Origin: Bifidobacterium polysaccharolyticum
GTDB taxonomy: Bacteria > Actinomycetota > Actinomycetes > Actinomycetales > Bifidobacteriaceae
Length of the DNA: 64,000 bases
NCBI RefSeq assembly: GCF_016101585.1
Contig: NZ_JACFQG010000002.1
Coordinates: 248,001-312,000 of the forward strand
Reading direction: 5' to 3'
Shown piece after piece: positions 11,255 to 20,090 of this stretch. Position numbers and translations under genes: made by a program. Numbering within the stretch: position 1 is the first letter of the stretch; the number at the start of each line of letters is the position of its first letter. A model generated the notes under the pieces. That model was not told the origin of the DNA. It was given only the letters and a program-made list of their open reading frames with translations, and ran no database searches.

Positions 11255-12301
11255 TCAACTATTAACAACCCCAGGAATAAGCCCGTACCCGTCACCGGTC
11301 AGGGGACGATATCCGTCGGCGCGTGGGCTTCCAGGAGCGTGTCTGATGGATCGGTCGGTGCCTAGTTGGCCCGCTGCTCGCAGAGTCGGCACCTGGTCCA
11401 GATCATAAGGAGTGGTCTCGTATACCCAGTTCAGCCAGTTGCGCCAGAGCAGGTTGGCGTGGGCCCGCCAGGAGAAGACCGGCTCCAGTGCGGGATCGTC
11501 ATGGGGGTAGTAGTTGACCGGGAAAGGCACCTGGTCCAGGCCCTTGGCCATGTCACGCTGGTACTCGTGAGCGAGAGTGTCACGGTCATACTCCCAGTGG
11601 CCCAGCACGAAGATTTCTGAGAAATCCTGGGTGCTGATAAGCCCTGGACCTGACTGAGGACCCCAGGTCAGCACCTGCAGATCAGGACAGGCCCGCACTT
11701 GGTCCTCGTCCACCCCGGCCCAGCGGGAGTGGGGCTGCAGGGCAATCTCGTCGAAGCCATTGGTGATGAAGCAGTACTCGTCTTGCAAATACTGGGGGAA
11801 GACCCCGAAGACCTTGCGGTCCAGGTTGCGCTTGGCGATGCCATGACGGTAGTAGAGCCCGGCCATGGCCCCCCAGCACAAGTACATGGTTGAGAAAACA
11901 TGGGTAGACGACCAGTCCAGAATGCGGGTCAGCTCCTCCCAGTAGTCGACCTGCTCAAAATCCATCTGCTCCACCGGGGCGCCCGTCACGACAAGACCGT
12001 CATAGCAGTTGTCTTTGAAGGAATCCAGATTCTCGTAGAACTTGACCAGGTGATCCATGCTGGTGTGCACGGCCTGATGAGTGGAAGTCTTCATGAAGTC
12101 GATCTCCACCTGAAGCGGTGACTTGGAGATCAGCCGCAGCAGCTGGGTTTCGGTCTCCACCTTGGTAGGCATCAGATTGAGGATGACCAGCCTGAGTGGA
12201 CGCATCTCCTGGCGCTCCGCCTCGTGGCTCTCCAGGGCGAAGATACGCTCCGAATCGAGGATGGATCTGGCCGGCAATCCGGTGGGGATGGTGATAGGCA
12301 T
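11255..12301 (-). CDS. metA: Homoserine O-acyltransferase (MetA family)
   Basis: Activates homoserine by O-acylation, the first committed step of methionine synthesis. The 348-residue protein has the class-I-amidotransferase-like fold of MetA: LRLVILNLMPTKVETETQ, GLVVTGAPVE, and the nucleophile Cys in STMYLCWGAMAG, with the WGPQSGPG and GHWEYDRDTL segments. The ATG at 12301 fits homologues (PITIPTGLPA); an in-frame extension to 12433 would cross the tRNA gene and is rejected. MetA proteins use either succinyl- or acetyl-CoA depending on an active-site residue, so the acyl donor is left open. Divergent from tRNA-fMet with only 95 bases between. Confidence 0.93.
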   Translation of the reverse strand: MPITIPTGLPARSILDSERIFALESHEAERQEMRPLRLVILNLMPTKVETETQLLRLISKSPLQVEIDFMKTSTHQAVHTSMDHLVKFYENLDSFKDNCYDGLVVTGAPVEQMDFEQVDYWEELTRILDWSSTHVFSTMYLCWGAMAGLYYRHGIAKRNLDRKVFGVFPQYLQDEYCFITNGFDEIALQPHSRWAGVDEDQVRACPDLQVLTWGPQSGPGLISTQDFSEIFVLGHWEYDRDTLAHEYQRDMAKGLDQVPFPVNYYPHDDPALEPVFSWRAHANLLWRNWLNWVYETTPYDLDQVPTLRAAGQLGTDRSIRHAPGSPRADGYRPLTGDGYGLIPGVVNS

Positions 12302-12342
12302 GACTCCATTATGGCCCAGCGTAGGCCTTCCCACACACGGAC

Positions 12343-12370
12343 TTGACAAGCGCGCTGGAATCCGTAACAT
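12343..12370 (+). promoter_or_regulatory. Promoter of initiator tRNA
   Basis: A consensus -35 TTGACA (12343-12348) and a -10 TAACAT (12365-12370) are separated by 16 bases, about 27 bases upstream of the tRNA 5' end. Confidence 0.65.
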
Positions 12371-12396
12371 AGATAACTGCTGTGTTGAACAGCCGA

Positions 12397-12473
12397 CGCG
12401 GGGTGGAGCAGTTCGGTAGCTCGCTGGGCTCATAACCCAGAGGTCTCAGGTTCAAATCCTGACCCCGCTACCA
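12397..12473 (+). tRNA. Initiator tRNA-fMet (CAT)
   Basis: A complete 77-base cloverleaf with encoded CCA. The anticodon is CAT in the loop CTCATAA. Initiator features are the three G:C pairs closing the anticodon stem (CTGGG/CCCAG) and an unpaired first position (C1 against U72), the actinobacterial form of the initiator mismatch. The T stem is TCAGG/CCTGA with loop TTCAAAT. Confidence 0.96.
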
Positions 12474-12474
12474 G

Positions 12475-12510
12475 TAAGGCTCGGAATCGTTTGGATTCCG
12501 GACCTTTAAT
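12475..12510 (+). terminator. Terminator of tRNA-fMet
   Basis: AAGGCTCGGAATC and GATTCCGGACCTT form a 13-position hairpin with two mismatches and a five-base loop (core CGGAATC 12482-12488 with GATTCCG 12494-12500), followed by TTAATTCT. Confidence 0.65.
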
Positions 12511-12666
12511 TCTCTATATTGTTTTTCTATCTCAGCGTATTTGCGGCCGTTCGGAACACTGGCCAGTGTGGTGCAGTCAAATATGGACGGACGATGGACG
12601 ACCCAACCACAAAGTCGAGATAGCCGTTTAGGCCCATCACCTCACATGACCGCACCGTTCATAGTC

Positions 12667-14193
12667 TCAGGCTCCTATCGCCTTCGACTTATTTACTTCG
12701 TCGAATTTGGCTTTCATCGTCTCATTGTTTCTGGTCAGTCTTCGTATGGTCACATCCTGCGCCTTGTTGTTGGCCAGACGAAGCTGGTTCTCGGAACCTA
12801 GCAGCGCGTCCTTTATCTTGTTCAGGTGGTTGATGGATTTGTCGATCTCCTCTACTGCATTCTTAAACTTTTTTGAGGCGATATCGTAGTTGCGTCCAAA
12901 AGCACTCTTGAAGGAGTCCAGCTCTTCCTCGAAATGCGTTATATCGATGTTCTGTGCCTTCACCTCTTCAAGTTCATTCTTGTATTGCAGAGAGTTCTTG
13001 GCGGCATCACGAAGCAGGGTGATTATCGGAATGAAGAACTGCGGGCGGACAACGTACATTTTCGGGTAGCGATAGGAGACGTCCACGATACCGGTGTTGT
13101 ACAGGTCGCTGTCAGGCTCCAGCAGGGAGACCATGATGGCGTACTCACAATGTTTCTCATGCCTGTCCTTGTCGAGCTCCTTGAAAAAGTCCTCGTTCTT
13201 GTGCTTGGTGGATGTGGTGTCCGTCTCATTCTTCATTTCGAACATGATGGACACAATCTCAGTGCCTGAATCGTCCTTGTCGCGGAAGATGAAGTCGCCC
13301 TTGCTGCCCGTCCTGGCATCGTTGTCCTTCTCGAAGTAGGCATTGGGAAAAGCCGTGGATCGCAGCTTGTTGAACTCGATCTGACAATGCTGCTCAAGCG
13401 TCTCCCCCACCATCTTGGTGGACAGCTTCGCCTTCAGATCACGCAGCCGCTCAATCTGCTCGTCACGATCCTGGATCTGGACCTCGTAACGCTCCTTGAG
13501 GGACTTGGCCTCGACCTTGCTCTGCAGCTCCGCCTTGTCCAGACTGCTCTTCAGCTTGGCTATCTCGGAATCCTTGTCTGCGACAACCGCCTGCAGCTGC
13601 GACTTCAGCTGCTCCTTGGAGAGCTTCTCCTCCGATTCCTTCTGAAGCTGCAGCCTCTCAAGCCTGCCCTTGAAATCATCACGCTCCTTCTCCACCGGAC
13701 TCAGCGCTTGGGCAAGCTCCTGCTTCTTCTGCAACTCAAAAGCATCCAGTTGATTCTGCAATTTGACGATCTCGGCATCTTTATCTGCAGCCGCCTTCTG
13801 CAGCTCGCTCTTGGAATTGGCCTCTGCCAGATCGAGCGCCTGCTGCTTCTCCGACTCGGCCTTGTCCAGCTTGGCGCTCAGATCGTCTTTCTCTTTCTCG
13901 ACCTTCCTCAAGGCTTCTGAAACAGCCAGTTCCTTTGCAGCCTGCTCGGATTCCAGCTTTGCCTGCAACTCCTGTATCTGGGCATCCTTGGCGCTTTTGG
14001 TCTTCTGCAGTGTCTGTTCGGCCTGAGCCTGGTCCAGTTCGCGGATCTTGCTATTCTCTCTTTCAGCCTGCTCAAGCCGTTCATGAAGCTGCTTGTCAAA
14101 ATCCTTGTCACGAACCTGCTTCAGGATATCGGCATATCCGGCCTCTTCGGGAGTGAATACGGTTCCGCATTTGGGACAAACAATCTCAGGCAT
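12667..14193 (-). CDS. DUF2130 coiled-coil nuclease-like protein
   Basis: A 508-residue protein. It begins with a short CPKC motif (half of a zinc ribbon), continues as a very long Lys/Glu/Gln/Leu coiled coil (about residues 30-265), and ends with a DUF2130 domain (about 265-430) plus a helical tail. In the DUF2130 domain the Asp in SKGDFIFRD and the Glu/Lys in SIMFEMKNE resemble a PD-(D/E)XK nuclease core. The ATG at 14193 has AAGGAAGGG upstream; an in-frame TTG at 14199 is less likely. It lies 80 bases downstream of the OLD-family gene on the same strand and may be co-transcribed. Function unknown; a DNA-processing or defence role is inference. Confidence 0.8.
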   Translation of the reverse strand: MPEIVCPKCGTVFTPEEAGYADILKQVRDKDFDKQLHERLEQAERENSKIRELDQAQAEQTLQKTKSAKDAQIQELQAKLESEQAAKELAVSEALRKVEKEKDDLSAKLDKAESEKQQALDLAEANSKSELQKAAADKDAEIVKLQNQLDAFELQKKQELAQALSPVEKERDDFKGRLERLQLQKESEEKLSKEQLKSQLQAVVADKDSEIAKLKSSLDKAELQSKVEAKSLKERYEVQIQDRDEQIERLRDLKAKLSTKMVGETLEQHCQIEFNKLRSTAFPNAYFEKDNDARTGSKGDFIFRDKDDSGTEIVSIMFEMKNETDTTSTKHKNEDFFKELDKDRHEKHCEYAIMVSLLEPDSDLYNTGIVDVSYRYPKMYVVRPQFFIPIITLLRDAAKNSLQYKNELEEVKAQNIDITHFEEELDSFKSAFGRNYDIASKKFKNAVEEIDKSINHLNKIKDALLGSENQLRLANNKAQDVTIRRLTRNNETMKAKFDEVNKSKAIGA

Positions 14194-14273
14194 ATACAAA
14201 CCCTTCCTTTTTAAGACGCGGTTAAGAATTTGTTTTTATTCTTTGGGCGTCGCAATAACTAAAAGAATATTAA

Positions 14274-16202
14274 TTACAAATTCCTTCTGCGATTGAGTTC
14301 CCTCGCATCTTCGATAAGGGATTTTATTTCTCCTGGACATTTACTGATATCTGCCGATTGAACTGCCAATCGATATGTATACGCGTCTTTTTTGTCTTTT
14401 CCAGTGCGAGCAACAGCCTTGTTCAGTTCTTCAGTCCAACCTTCCCACTGAGTATCCAGATAAGGTTCAAGAGTTTTATCAACAACAAGCACATGGCTGT
14501 CTTCGTAATAGCCGGGATCAGGCCAATTTCTATCACCACATCGTTCAGTTAAACCAAAATAGGTAACAATTCGTGAATTCTCTTTTGCGCACTGTTCATA
14601 GCCCTTGTCTCCTGGAGTCTTGTTCGAATCATTATCAAAGACGACCACACAGGGTATACCTAGCGTCTCAAGGATAGCTGCATTTTGATTTATATTACTC
14701 TTTCCATTGCAAACAACCACCTCTATGCCCTCACATCCCAACTGGGATTGTTTGTTTAATAATCTATCAGCACATTCTTCAATAACAGCTTTCTCTGTCG
14801 AACCCTCGACAAGAATAGCTACATTTGAGAACACCACAGACGATAAACTATTAGTGAGGACTTCACCTATTCTGTTTTCGATAGTTGATTTAGGAGAAGA
14901 CGTTTCCTTCTCCTTTTTCATTTGGCGGAGAATTTTTTCTTTACTCGTGCCAGTTATGGCTACTCCAGTATCACCAGTACTGACGTTATGGTGCCGCGTT
15001 AGACGATATATATCGTCATAATGTTGCTCACTTATAAAAAATGGACTGTGTGTTGCATAGATAATTTGAACATTACTTTTTGGATTTTCAGCCAGCGAAC
15101 GCAGTACCCGAGCAAATGTTTTTGCCTGGATCGGATGCTGATACAGTTCTGGTTCTTCAATGGCAAGGCATAGAACACCATTCGCATTTTGAGATGATTC
15201 CTCATCTGTAGCTACAGTCTCCGCCAGCAGTTGCAAGGCAGCAATTAGCAACATCCTCTGAAAACCATGACCCTGGTTGGCAACGATGGTTTCATCTTCA
15301 CCCTCCTTCACTGCTATAGTGAAATTCGCTTTGGGCGGCTTGATCTCTTGTATCATCGGCTTGATTTCAACATCTCTGCCATGAGAATATTGATCCACTA
15401 TACGATTCAGCTTTTGCGAGAGTCCTTGCAAGTCACCACTAAAGGTCTTCTGATAAATGCTTTGTTCTTCGCCAGTGATTCCCCCGTACAATTTTTCTAG
15501 CTCTTCATCTGCCTTATGCCTGTCAATCGCACGACCGATTATTGATCCAAGCAGAGAGGAATTCGTATCTTCAGCTTCTTCCGCAGCCCTATAATCTGCT
15601 TTTACAAGCGTAAAATTAAATAAGTCTCGTATAGCACCATTCGAGTTGAAACCATTAAATGCTGTAGTGACTTCTTCGGGCATTTCCTGTAAATCGTCCG
15701 GATGAGCATGCTCCCAATCCAATAAAGCACTCATTATGGCAGTATTAGTAGTAGCAGCTGGCAACTCCAAGTCTGGCTTTTGCTCCCTTAAAGCTCTATA
15801 CTTCTCTCTCTTTTCGGCCACCTTTGAACAATTTCTTATAGCAGCAAAGTCTGGATTTCCTTTATAATTTGCTGATAATCCTTCGTGTCCGTCCTTTCGC
15901 GTTTTCCATGCAACAAAAGTATCCGAATTATCCGACACATACTTTGCTAAGCTCGCTCGGTCATCACTGGTGAGATCGTTAAAAGTCACCTTGACTTCAA
16001 TATCCTCATCAGAATGCCCGTATGTCGCATCTGATTCACTTAACGCATCATCGCTAGAACTATTGAAAAACCAATCCAGTGCATTAAGAATTGTAGATTT
16101 CCCCGCGCCATTAGGACCGATAAATGTTGTAATATTATGAAAATCTATTGACACATCGTAAAGAGTTCTGAAATTATGAATTTCCACTTTTTGTATTTTC
16201 AT
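14274..16202 (-). CDS. OLD-family ATP-dependent endonuclease (ABC ATPase + TOPRIM)
   Basis: A 642-residue protein of the OLD family: an SMC/RecF-like ABC ATPase joined to a TOPRIM nuclease. Walker A is GPNGAGKST (residues 29-37), the ABC Walker B is LCLAIEEPELYQHP near 350, and an H-loop YATHSPFF follows. The C-terminal TOPRIM domain begins with the catalytic Glu in ILVEGSTEKAVIEE (about 460) and has the metal-binding VVVFDNDSN. No UvrD-like helicase adjoins it, so it is a solitary (class 1) OLD and not a Gabija pair. The coding sequence is clearly more AT-rich than the flanking genes, a sign of horizontal transfer. OLD proteins are known in phage exclusion; that role here is inferred. Confidence 0.9.
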   Translation of the reverse strand: MKIQKVEIHNFRTLYDVSIDFHNITTFIGPNGAGKSTILNALDWFFNSSSDDALSESDATYGHSDEDIEVKVTFNDLTSDDRASLAKYVSDNSDTFVAWKTRKDGHEGLSANYKGNPDFAAIRNCSKVAEKREKYRALREQKPDLELPAATTNTAIMSALLDWEHAHPDDLQEMPEEVTTAFNGFNSNGAIRDLFNFTLVKADYRAAEEAEDTNSSLLGSIIGRAIDRHKADEELEKLYGGITGEEQSIYQKTFSGDLQGLSQKLNRIVDQYSHGRDVEIKPMIQEIKPPKANFTIAVKEGEDETIVANQGHGFQRMLLIAALQLLAETVATDEESSQNANGVLCLAIEEPELYQHPIQAKTFARVLRSLAENPKSNVQIIYATHSPFFISEQHYDDIYRLTRHHNVSTGDTGVAITGTSKEKILRQMKKEKETSSPKSTIENRIGEVLTNSLSSVVFSNVAILVEGSTEKAVIEECADRLLNKQSQLGCEGIEVVVCNGKSNINQNAAILETLGIPCVVVFDNDSNKTPGDKGYEQCAKENSRIVTYFGLTERCGDRNWPDPGYYEDSHVLVVDKTLEPYLDTQWEGWTEELNKAVARTGKDKKDAYTYRLAVQSADISKCPGEIKSLIEDARELNRRRNL

Positions 16203-17076
16203 AATCGGCCCCCTGGCTCATTTGAACAACATTGCTCATTTGTTTCATTTTCCACTATATAAAACTACCTAGAAGTTTCTTCTGCAAATCTCAGAATTCG
16301 TCAAACTCCTCAATGCAAAACACTTAATCCGAGAATTGATATGAAATTATTCCGCTATTAAATCTTCCAAGTTTTGTGCGGCTAGCAGACATGAGCGTTG
16401 AGTAGACATGACTCGAATATTGTTATAGAAATAATTAATCTACAGAGAAACGAAAACATGGCGTTGCTTGCTGTTAATTTGCATCTATATGAACAGTGTG
16501 AGGGAGGGGCCTAACTCAACTCGCGTTCTACAAGGCATCTATAAACTCACCCCAGAAAAATAGTGATATATACAGTTGCGGGCCTGGCATAACGAGCCAT
16601 CTATGGAGACAGATCTGCCGTAGTTTTTCTACAGTGGTCTTTCAGATTTGACCCTTTACTGCACCCTCTATCTACTGGGCAAGGAGCTTAAAGCCGTAGG
16701 CTCGATTATTGTTTCTTACGATCATCAGACACCAATCTAACCTATTTACATTGAAGCGCGTAAAAGCAGAGGAATCCAGAGCGTTATCCACATAACCCGG
16801 CTTGTCCATACAAGTAGTTAGTGACTACCGGCAATATCAATCGCACAAGATAGGGGAAACCTCATCCTAAAGCCTAAAATTGCTGCCAATGGATACCAGT
16901 CTCAGACTTATTCATTTCTTTTGTGTCCACGTTGCTGCCCAGAGCACCGAGAGGCAGAAATCCAGTTCCTCTTTCATACAGAACCGTATCGACGTCTCAA
17001 GCCCGAGAGTAGACTTCCACCGACTCGAACTTGCTAGCATGATTGCATCTGCACCAAGGAAGGCCAAGGGGCTTAA
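16203..17076. other. AT-rich intergenic stretch, no gene seen
   Basis: About 870 bases upstream of the OLD gene and downstream-facing toward the aldo/keto reductase. It is AT-rich and broken by stops in all frames. A 71-codon frame (16880-17095) overlaps the next gene's start and shows no protein signature. No tRNA, integrase or repeat is visible. It may be the decayed edge of the accessory segment. Confidence 0.5.
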
Positions 17077-18084
17077 ATGCAGTACACACAACTAGGCGAA
17101 ACGGGCATCAGCATATCGAAGATCTGCGTGGGGTGCATGAGCTTCGGCAAACCAGGCACCATGCACGACTGGACACTGAACGAGGAGGGGACTGACGCGG
17201 TCGTTGCGCACGCACTCGATCTGGGCATCACCTTCTTTGATACGGCCAACGGCTACTCCGCTGGAACCAGTGAGGAGTACTTGGGAAAGGCGCTTAGAAA
17301 GCATACAAGCCGCGAGCGGGTGGTCATTGCATCCAAGGTCTATTTCAATGAGGGGCGCCTTTCGTCCAAGGCCATCCATCGGGAGATCGAGGGGACGCTC
17401 AAGCGGCTGGGCACCGACTACCTGGACCTCTATATCATCCACAGGTTCGACTATGAAACGCCCATCGAGGAGACCTTGGAAGCTCTGAACGATCTGGTTC
17501 AGGCCGGCAAGGTGCGGGCGCTGGGCGCCTCAGCCATGTATGCCAGCCAATTTCAGGACATGCAGAAAGTCGCCCAAGACAACGGTTGGACCCCCTTCAG
17601 CGCCATGGAGAACCATTACAACCTGCTCTACCGGGAGGATGAGAAGGACCTGATCCCCTTCTGCAAAAAGACGGGTGTCTCGCTCATGCCCTACAGCCCT
17701 CTGGCCGCCGGCCATCTGACACGTCCCACCTGGACAGCCGACACTCTGCGCAGCGCGACTGATAAGGTCTCGCGTGGCAAGTACGACCGGGCCGAAGACA
17801 ACGACCTGGCCATTATCGACCGTGTACAAAAGGTGGCAGAGCGACACAACGTTCCCATGGCCCGGGTAGCCATTGCCTGGCAGTGGGCCAAAGGCGTCGC
17901 TTCACCAATCATCGGCGCCACGAAGGCCCGGCATCTTGACGACGCAGCGGCTGCGTTGGATTTGGGGCTCACGCCTGAGGAGATCGCCTCCATGGAGGAG
18001 CCCTACCTGTCGCACGAGACCGTGGGAGCCATCGACAGCAATCCGCCCCAGGGTGTAGTGCTGCTGGACGCTGAGGAGAATTGA
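17077..18084 (+). CDS. Aldo/keto reductase
   Basis: A 335-residue NADPH-dependent TIM-barrel oxidoreductase. The catalytic tetrad is visible: Asp and Tyr in FFDTANGYSAGTSEEYLG, Lys in VVIASKVYF, and His in YIIHRFDY. The cofactor-binding end of the barrel shows GVASPIIGATKARHLDDA. It resembles the YakC/YghZ group that reduces small aldehydes; the substrate cannot be told. It stands alone, with an AT-rich gap upstream and a gene remnant downstream on the opposite strand. Confidence 0.92.
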   Translation: MQYTQLGETGISISKICVGCMSFGKPGTMHDWTLNEEGTDAVVAHALDLGITFFDTANGYSAGTSEEYLGKALRKHTSRERVVIASKVYFNEGRLSSKAIHREIEGTLKRLGTDYLDLYIIHRFDYETPIEETLEALNDLVQAGKVRALGASAMYASQFQDMQKVAQDNGWTPFSAMENHYNLLYREDEKDLIPFCKKTGVSLMPYSPLAAGHLTRPTWTADTLRSATDKVSRGKYDRAEDNDLAIIDRVQKVAERHNVPMARVAIAWQWAKGVASPIIGATKARHLDDAAAALDLGLTPEEIASMEEPYLSHETVGAIDSNPPQGVVLLDAEEN

Positions 18085-18287
18085 CACCGTCACCCCTCGC
18101 GTCAGAACCTTCTGCGGCATATGCTTCGAAGCCGATATCCCCGGCTGTTCGGAAATTCAAACGCTTGCAGAACTGACAGCAGCGGGGCCAAGCATAAGGC
18201 GGATGCCCCGTTGGGGGATTGTCCACCTCAGTTGTTGGATGCTCTCAGGCAGGCACTGACAAATCAATCATTTATTTGCTTAAGCGT

Positions 18288-18512
18288 TTACTTTGTATAG
18301 TGCTGGTTATAGACTTTCTGCTCCTGTTTGATGTTCTGGTCCAGACTGGTCTTCTTGAGGGTGTCCACGTACTGTTCCCAGCCGGAGCTCACCTCCTGCC
18401 AGTTGATCTCGCAGCAGCAGTCATTCTCGACCTGCTTGGGCAGGACCATCTTGAGCATCTTCTTCATCAGGTGGTGCATGACTACAGAGACGGCTGCAGG
18501 CGACACCACCAC
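18288..18512 (-). pseudogene. C-terminal remnant of an ABC sugar-binding protein
   Basis: The minus-strand frame gives about 60 residues that look like the end of a solute-binding protein of the CUT1 sugar-importer type: HHLMKKMLKMVLPKQV, then SSGWEQYVDTLKKTSLDQN and a final EQKVYNQHY. The rest of such a protein (about 400 residues) is absent: upstream the frame loses similarity at once, and the following bases to 18892 carry no continuation. I read it as a truncated relic of a transporter that may once have served the neighbouring glycosidase. The identification rests on pattern memory and is moderate. Confidence 0.45.
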
Positions 18513-18892
18513 CTACAAAGGCCAGCAACGATGCGCTTATTCGGCGAAGCTCTGCCGACGGCAGCCTCACCCGCCACGGATCCGATCCCACAGGAAACGC
18601 GACGAGCCGGAATCTCAGTCCAGTGCGCCCCTGTACGATGTGAGGTCATGGCATGTCCTTTCTTCATGAAACGGGATGTACAAGCGCCAAAAGGATTAAG
18701 CTCGCTCACACTGGGAACCGGACAGACGACCTGCGGCCCTAATGCCTATCGGCAACTCCGACACTGGTCATGATAAGAAGAAAAGAAAAATTCGTCAAAT
18801 AAAAAAGTTTCTTAATATTAAAGGACAAAAGACCCGATTGTGTCAGTGAAATTGCGATTGCAGTGCTGTCTGAAATCTAGCGGCAAACGGCT
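18513..18892. other. Intergenic stretch, no intact gene
   Basis: About 380 bases between the transporter remnant and the end of the LacI gene. No frame shows a recognisable protein. The last 110 bases are very AT-rich (18775-18850). Confidence 0.45.
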
Positions 18893-19897
18893 TTAGAGCG
18901 GCATTCTGGTAGAGGTGCGCTGGACCAGCGTGCCCTTGACGCATTCGATACCTTGGTGACTTCGGCCGTCCAGCATGTCAGCAAGGCAGCTTGCAGCCCT
19001 GGTGCCGATGGCCTTCAGATTCAGGTCGACGCTTGTCAGCGGAGGACGCGAGTTGCCAACAATGACCGACCGATTGTCAACCCCAACCACCGATACCCTA
19101 TCCGGAACGGCAATATGCCGATCATGCAGGATATCCAGGCAACCCCGGGCTATCTCGTCGTTGCCGCAAGCCACCCCATCGAAGTCGATGCCCTCATCCA
19201 GCAAGCCAATCATGGTGCGACGTCCGGTCTCTTCGTTCCAGCCTCCATACCGAACCGTGCGCACGGCCGCCAAACCACGGCTATCCAGTTCGGCCATCTC
19301 ACCCTTGAGTCTCCTGACCGAGGACTGGAAGGCTGGATCGCCAGCAATCAGCACGATTTTTTTGGATCCACCCTCGACCAGATGCCGTACCATCAGCCGC
19401 CCGATATCCTCGTTGTCAGTGATAACCGAGCAGTCATGGGGATCCAGGGATGCCTGGTTGGCATAGACAACCGGCACCGGACAGCTGGTCAGCGCAGGCC
19501 GCGGATCGGTACGCCATCCGACCATCAGCAGACCTTTGACGCCATAGGCCAGCAGATTATCTATATGGTGCTGTTCAAGAGCAGGGTCCCTGCCGGCGTT
19601 GCAGAGAAAAACAGGAATGGATTCGACTCCGAAGTAGCTTTCCGCACCAATCAGGATGGGCATGGAAAACTGACCGTCCAGGTCCGAAGTGACCAGCCCC
19701 ACCGACTTTGGCAGGCTGGGCGGTTGGGACTGTTTCTGACGCTCATTGAGCGAAAAGGAGAGCTCTGCCGCGGCCTTGAACACCTTGGCCCTTGTCGGAC
19801 CGCTGACCTGTGCGCTGTTGCGTAGCGCCTTGGAGGCTGTGGACACCGCAACCCCTGCCTTGGCAGCCACGTCGGCCAGCGTCACTTTCTTGCTCAT
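18893..19897 (-). CDS. LacI-family transcriptional regulator
   Basis: A 334-residue repressor-type regulator. The N-terminal helix-turn-helix reads VTLADVAAKAGVAVSTASKAL, followed by a periplasmic-binding-like sensor domain containing FDGVACGNDEIARGCLDIL and a C-terminal RPPLTSVDLN segment, all family hallmarks. The ATG at 19897 has a strong GGGAGGCGAT site; an in-frame ATG at 19999 would add 34 non-conserved residues. It is divergent from the GH115 gene, with 193 bases between, so it likely controls that gene in response to a sugar or uronic acid. Confidence 0.92.
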   Translation of the reverse strand: MSKKVTLADVAAKAGVAVSTASKALRNSAQVSGPTRAKVFKAAAELSFSLNERQKQSQPPSLPKSVGLVTSDLDGQFSMPILIGAESYFGVESIPVFLCNAGRDPALEQHHIDNLLAYGVKGLLMVGWRTDPRPALTSCPVPVVYANQASLDPHDCSVITDNEDIGRLMVRHLVEGGSKKIVLIAGDPAFQSSVRRLKGEMAELDSRGLAAVRTVRYGGWNEETGRRTMIGLLDEGIDFDGVACGNDEIARGCLDILHDRHIAVPDRVSVVGVDNRSVIVGNSRPPLTSVDLNLKAIGTRAASCLADMLDGRSHQGIECVKGTLVQRTSTRMPL

Positions 19898-20000
19898 CGG
19901 ATCGCCTCCCGGCTCTGCTGTACTGTGAGCGTCTCCAACTATGGTAATGGAGGGAGACGGCCATCGAACCCTGTCAGTCGTATTCATTTTTTTGCTCATT

Positions 20001-20010
20001 GAAAATTTTC
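20001..20010. promoter_or_regulatory. Candidate LacI-type operator palindrome
   Basis: GAAAATTTTC is a perfect 10-base palindrome midway between the divergent lacI-type gene and the GH115 gene. It lacks the usual central CG of LacI operators. A separate inverted repeat, CAGGCGG (20044-20050) with CCGCCTG (20059-20065), lies in the GH115 leader. Confidence 0.3.
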
Positions 20011-20090
20011 CTAATCAGGTGTTAGCCTATGGGTGTCCGAACACAGGCGGCAGAGCATCCGCCTGATCAGCAGACAGTGGGAGCGCCACC

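Noticed and set aside
11229-11257. TGATGA...TCATCA inverted repeat at the metA stop as a terminator
   Set aside because: The six-base AT-rich stem overlaps the stop codon and is too weak to call.
14274-16202. Gabija (GajAB) defence system
   Set aside because: The OLD-like protein fits GajA in general, but no UvrD-like GajB gene lies on either side.
12397-17076. tRNA-fMet as an integration site for a mobile island
   Set aside because: No integrase is present and I found no direct repeat of the tRNA 3' end near 16-17 kb, so the island boundary cannot be supported.
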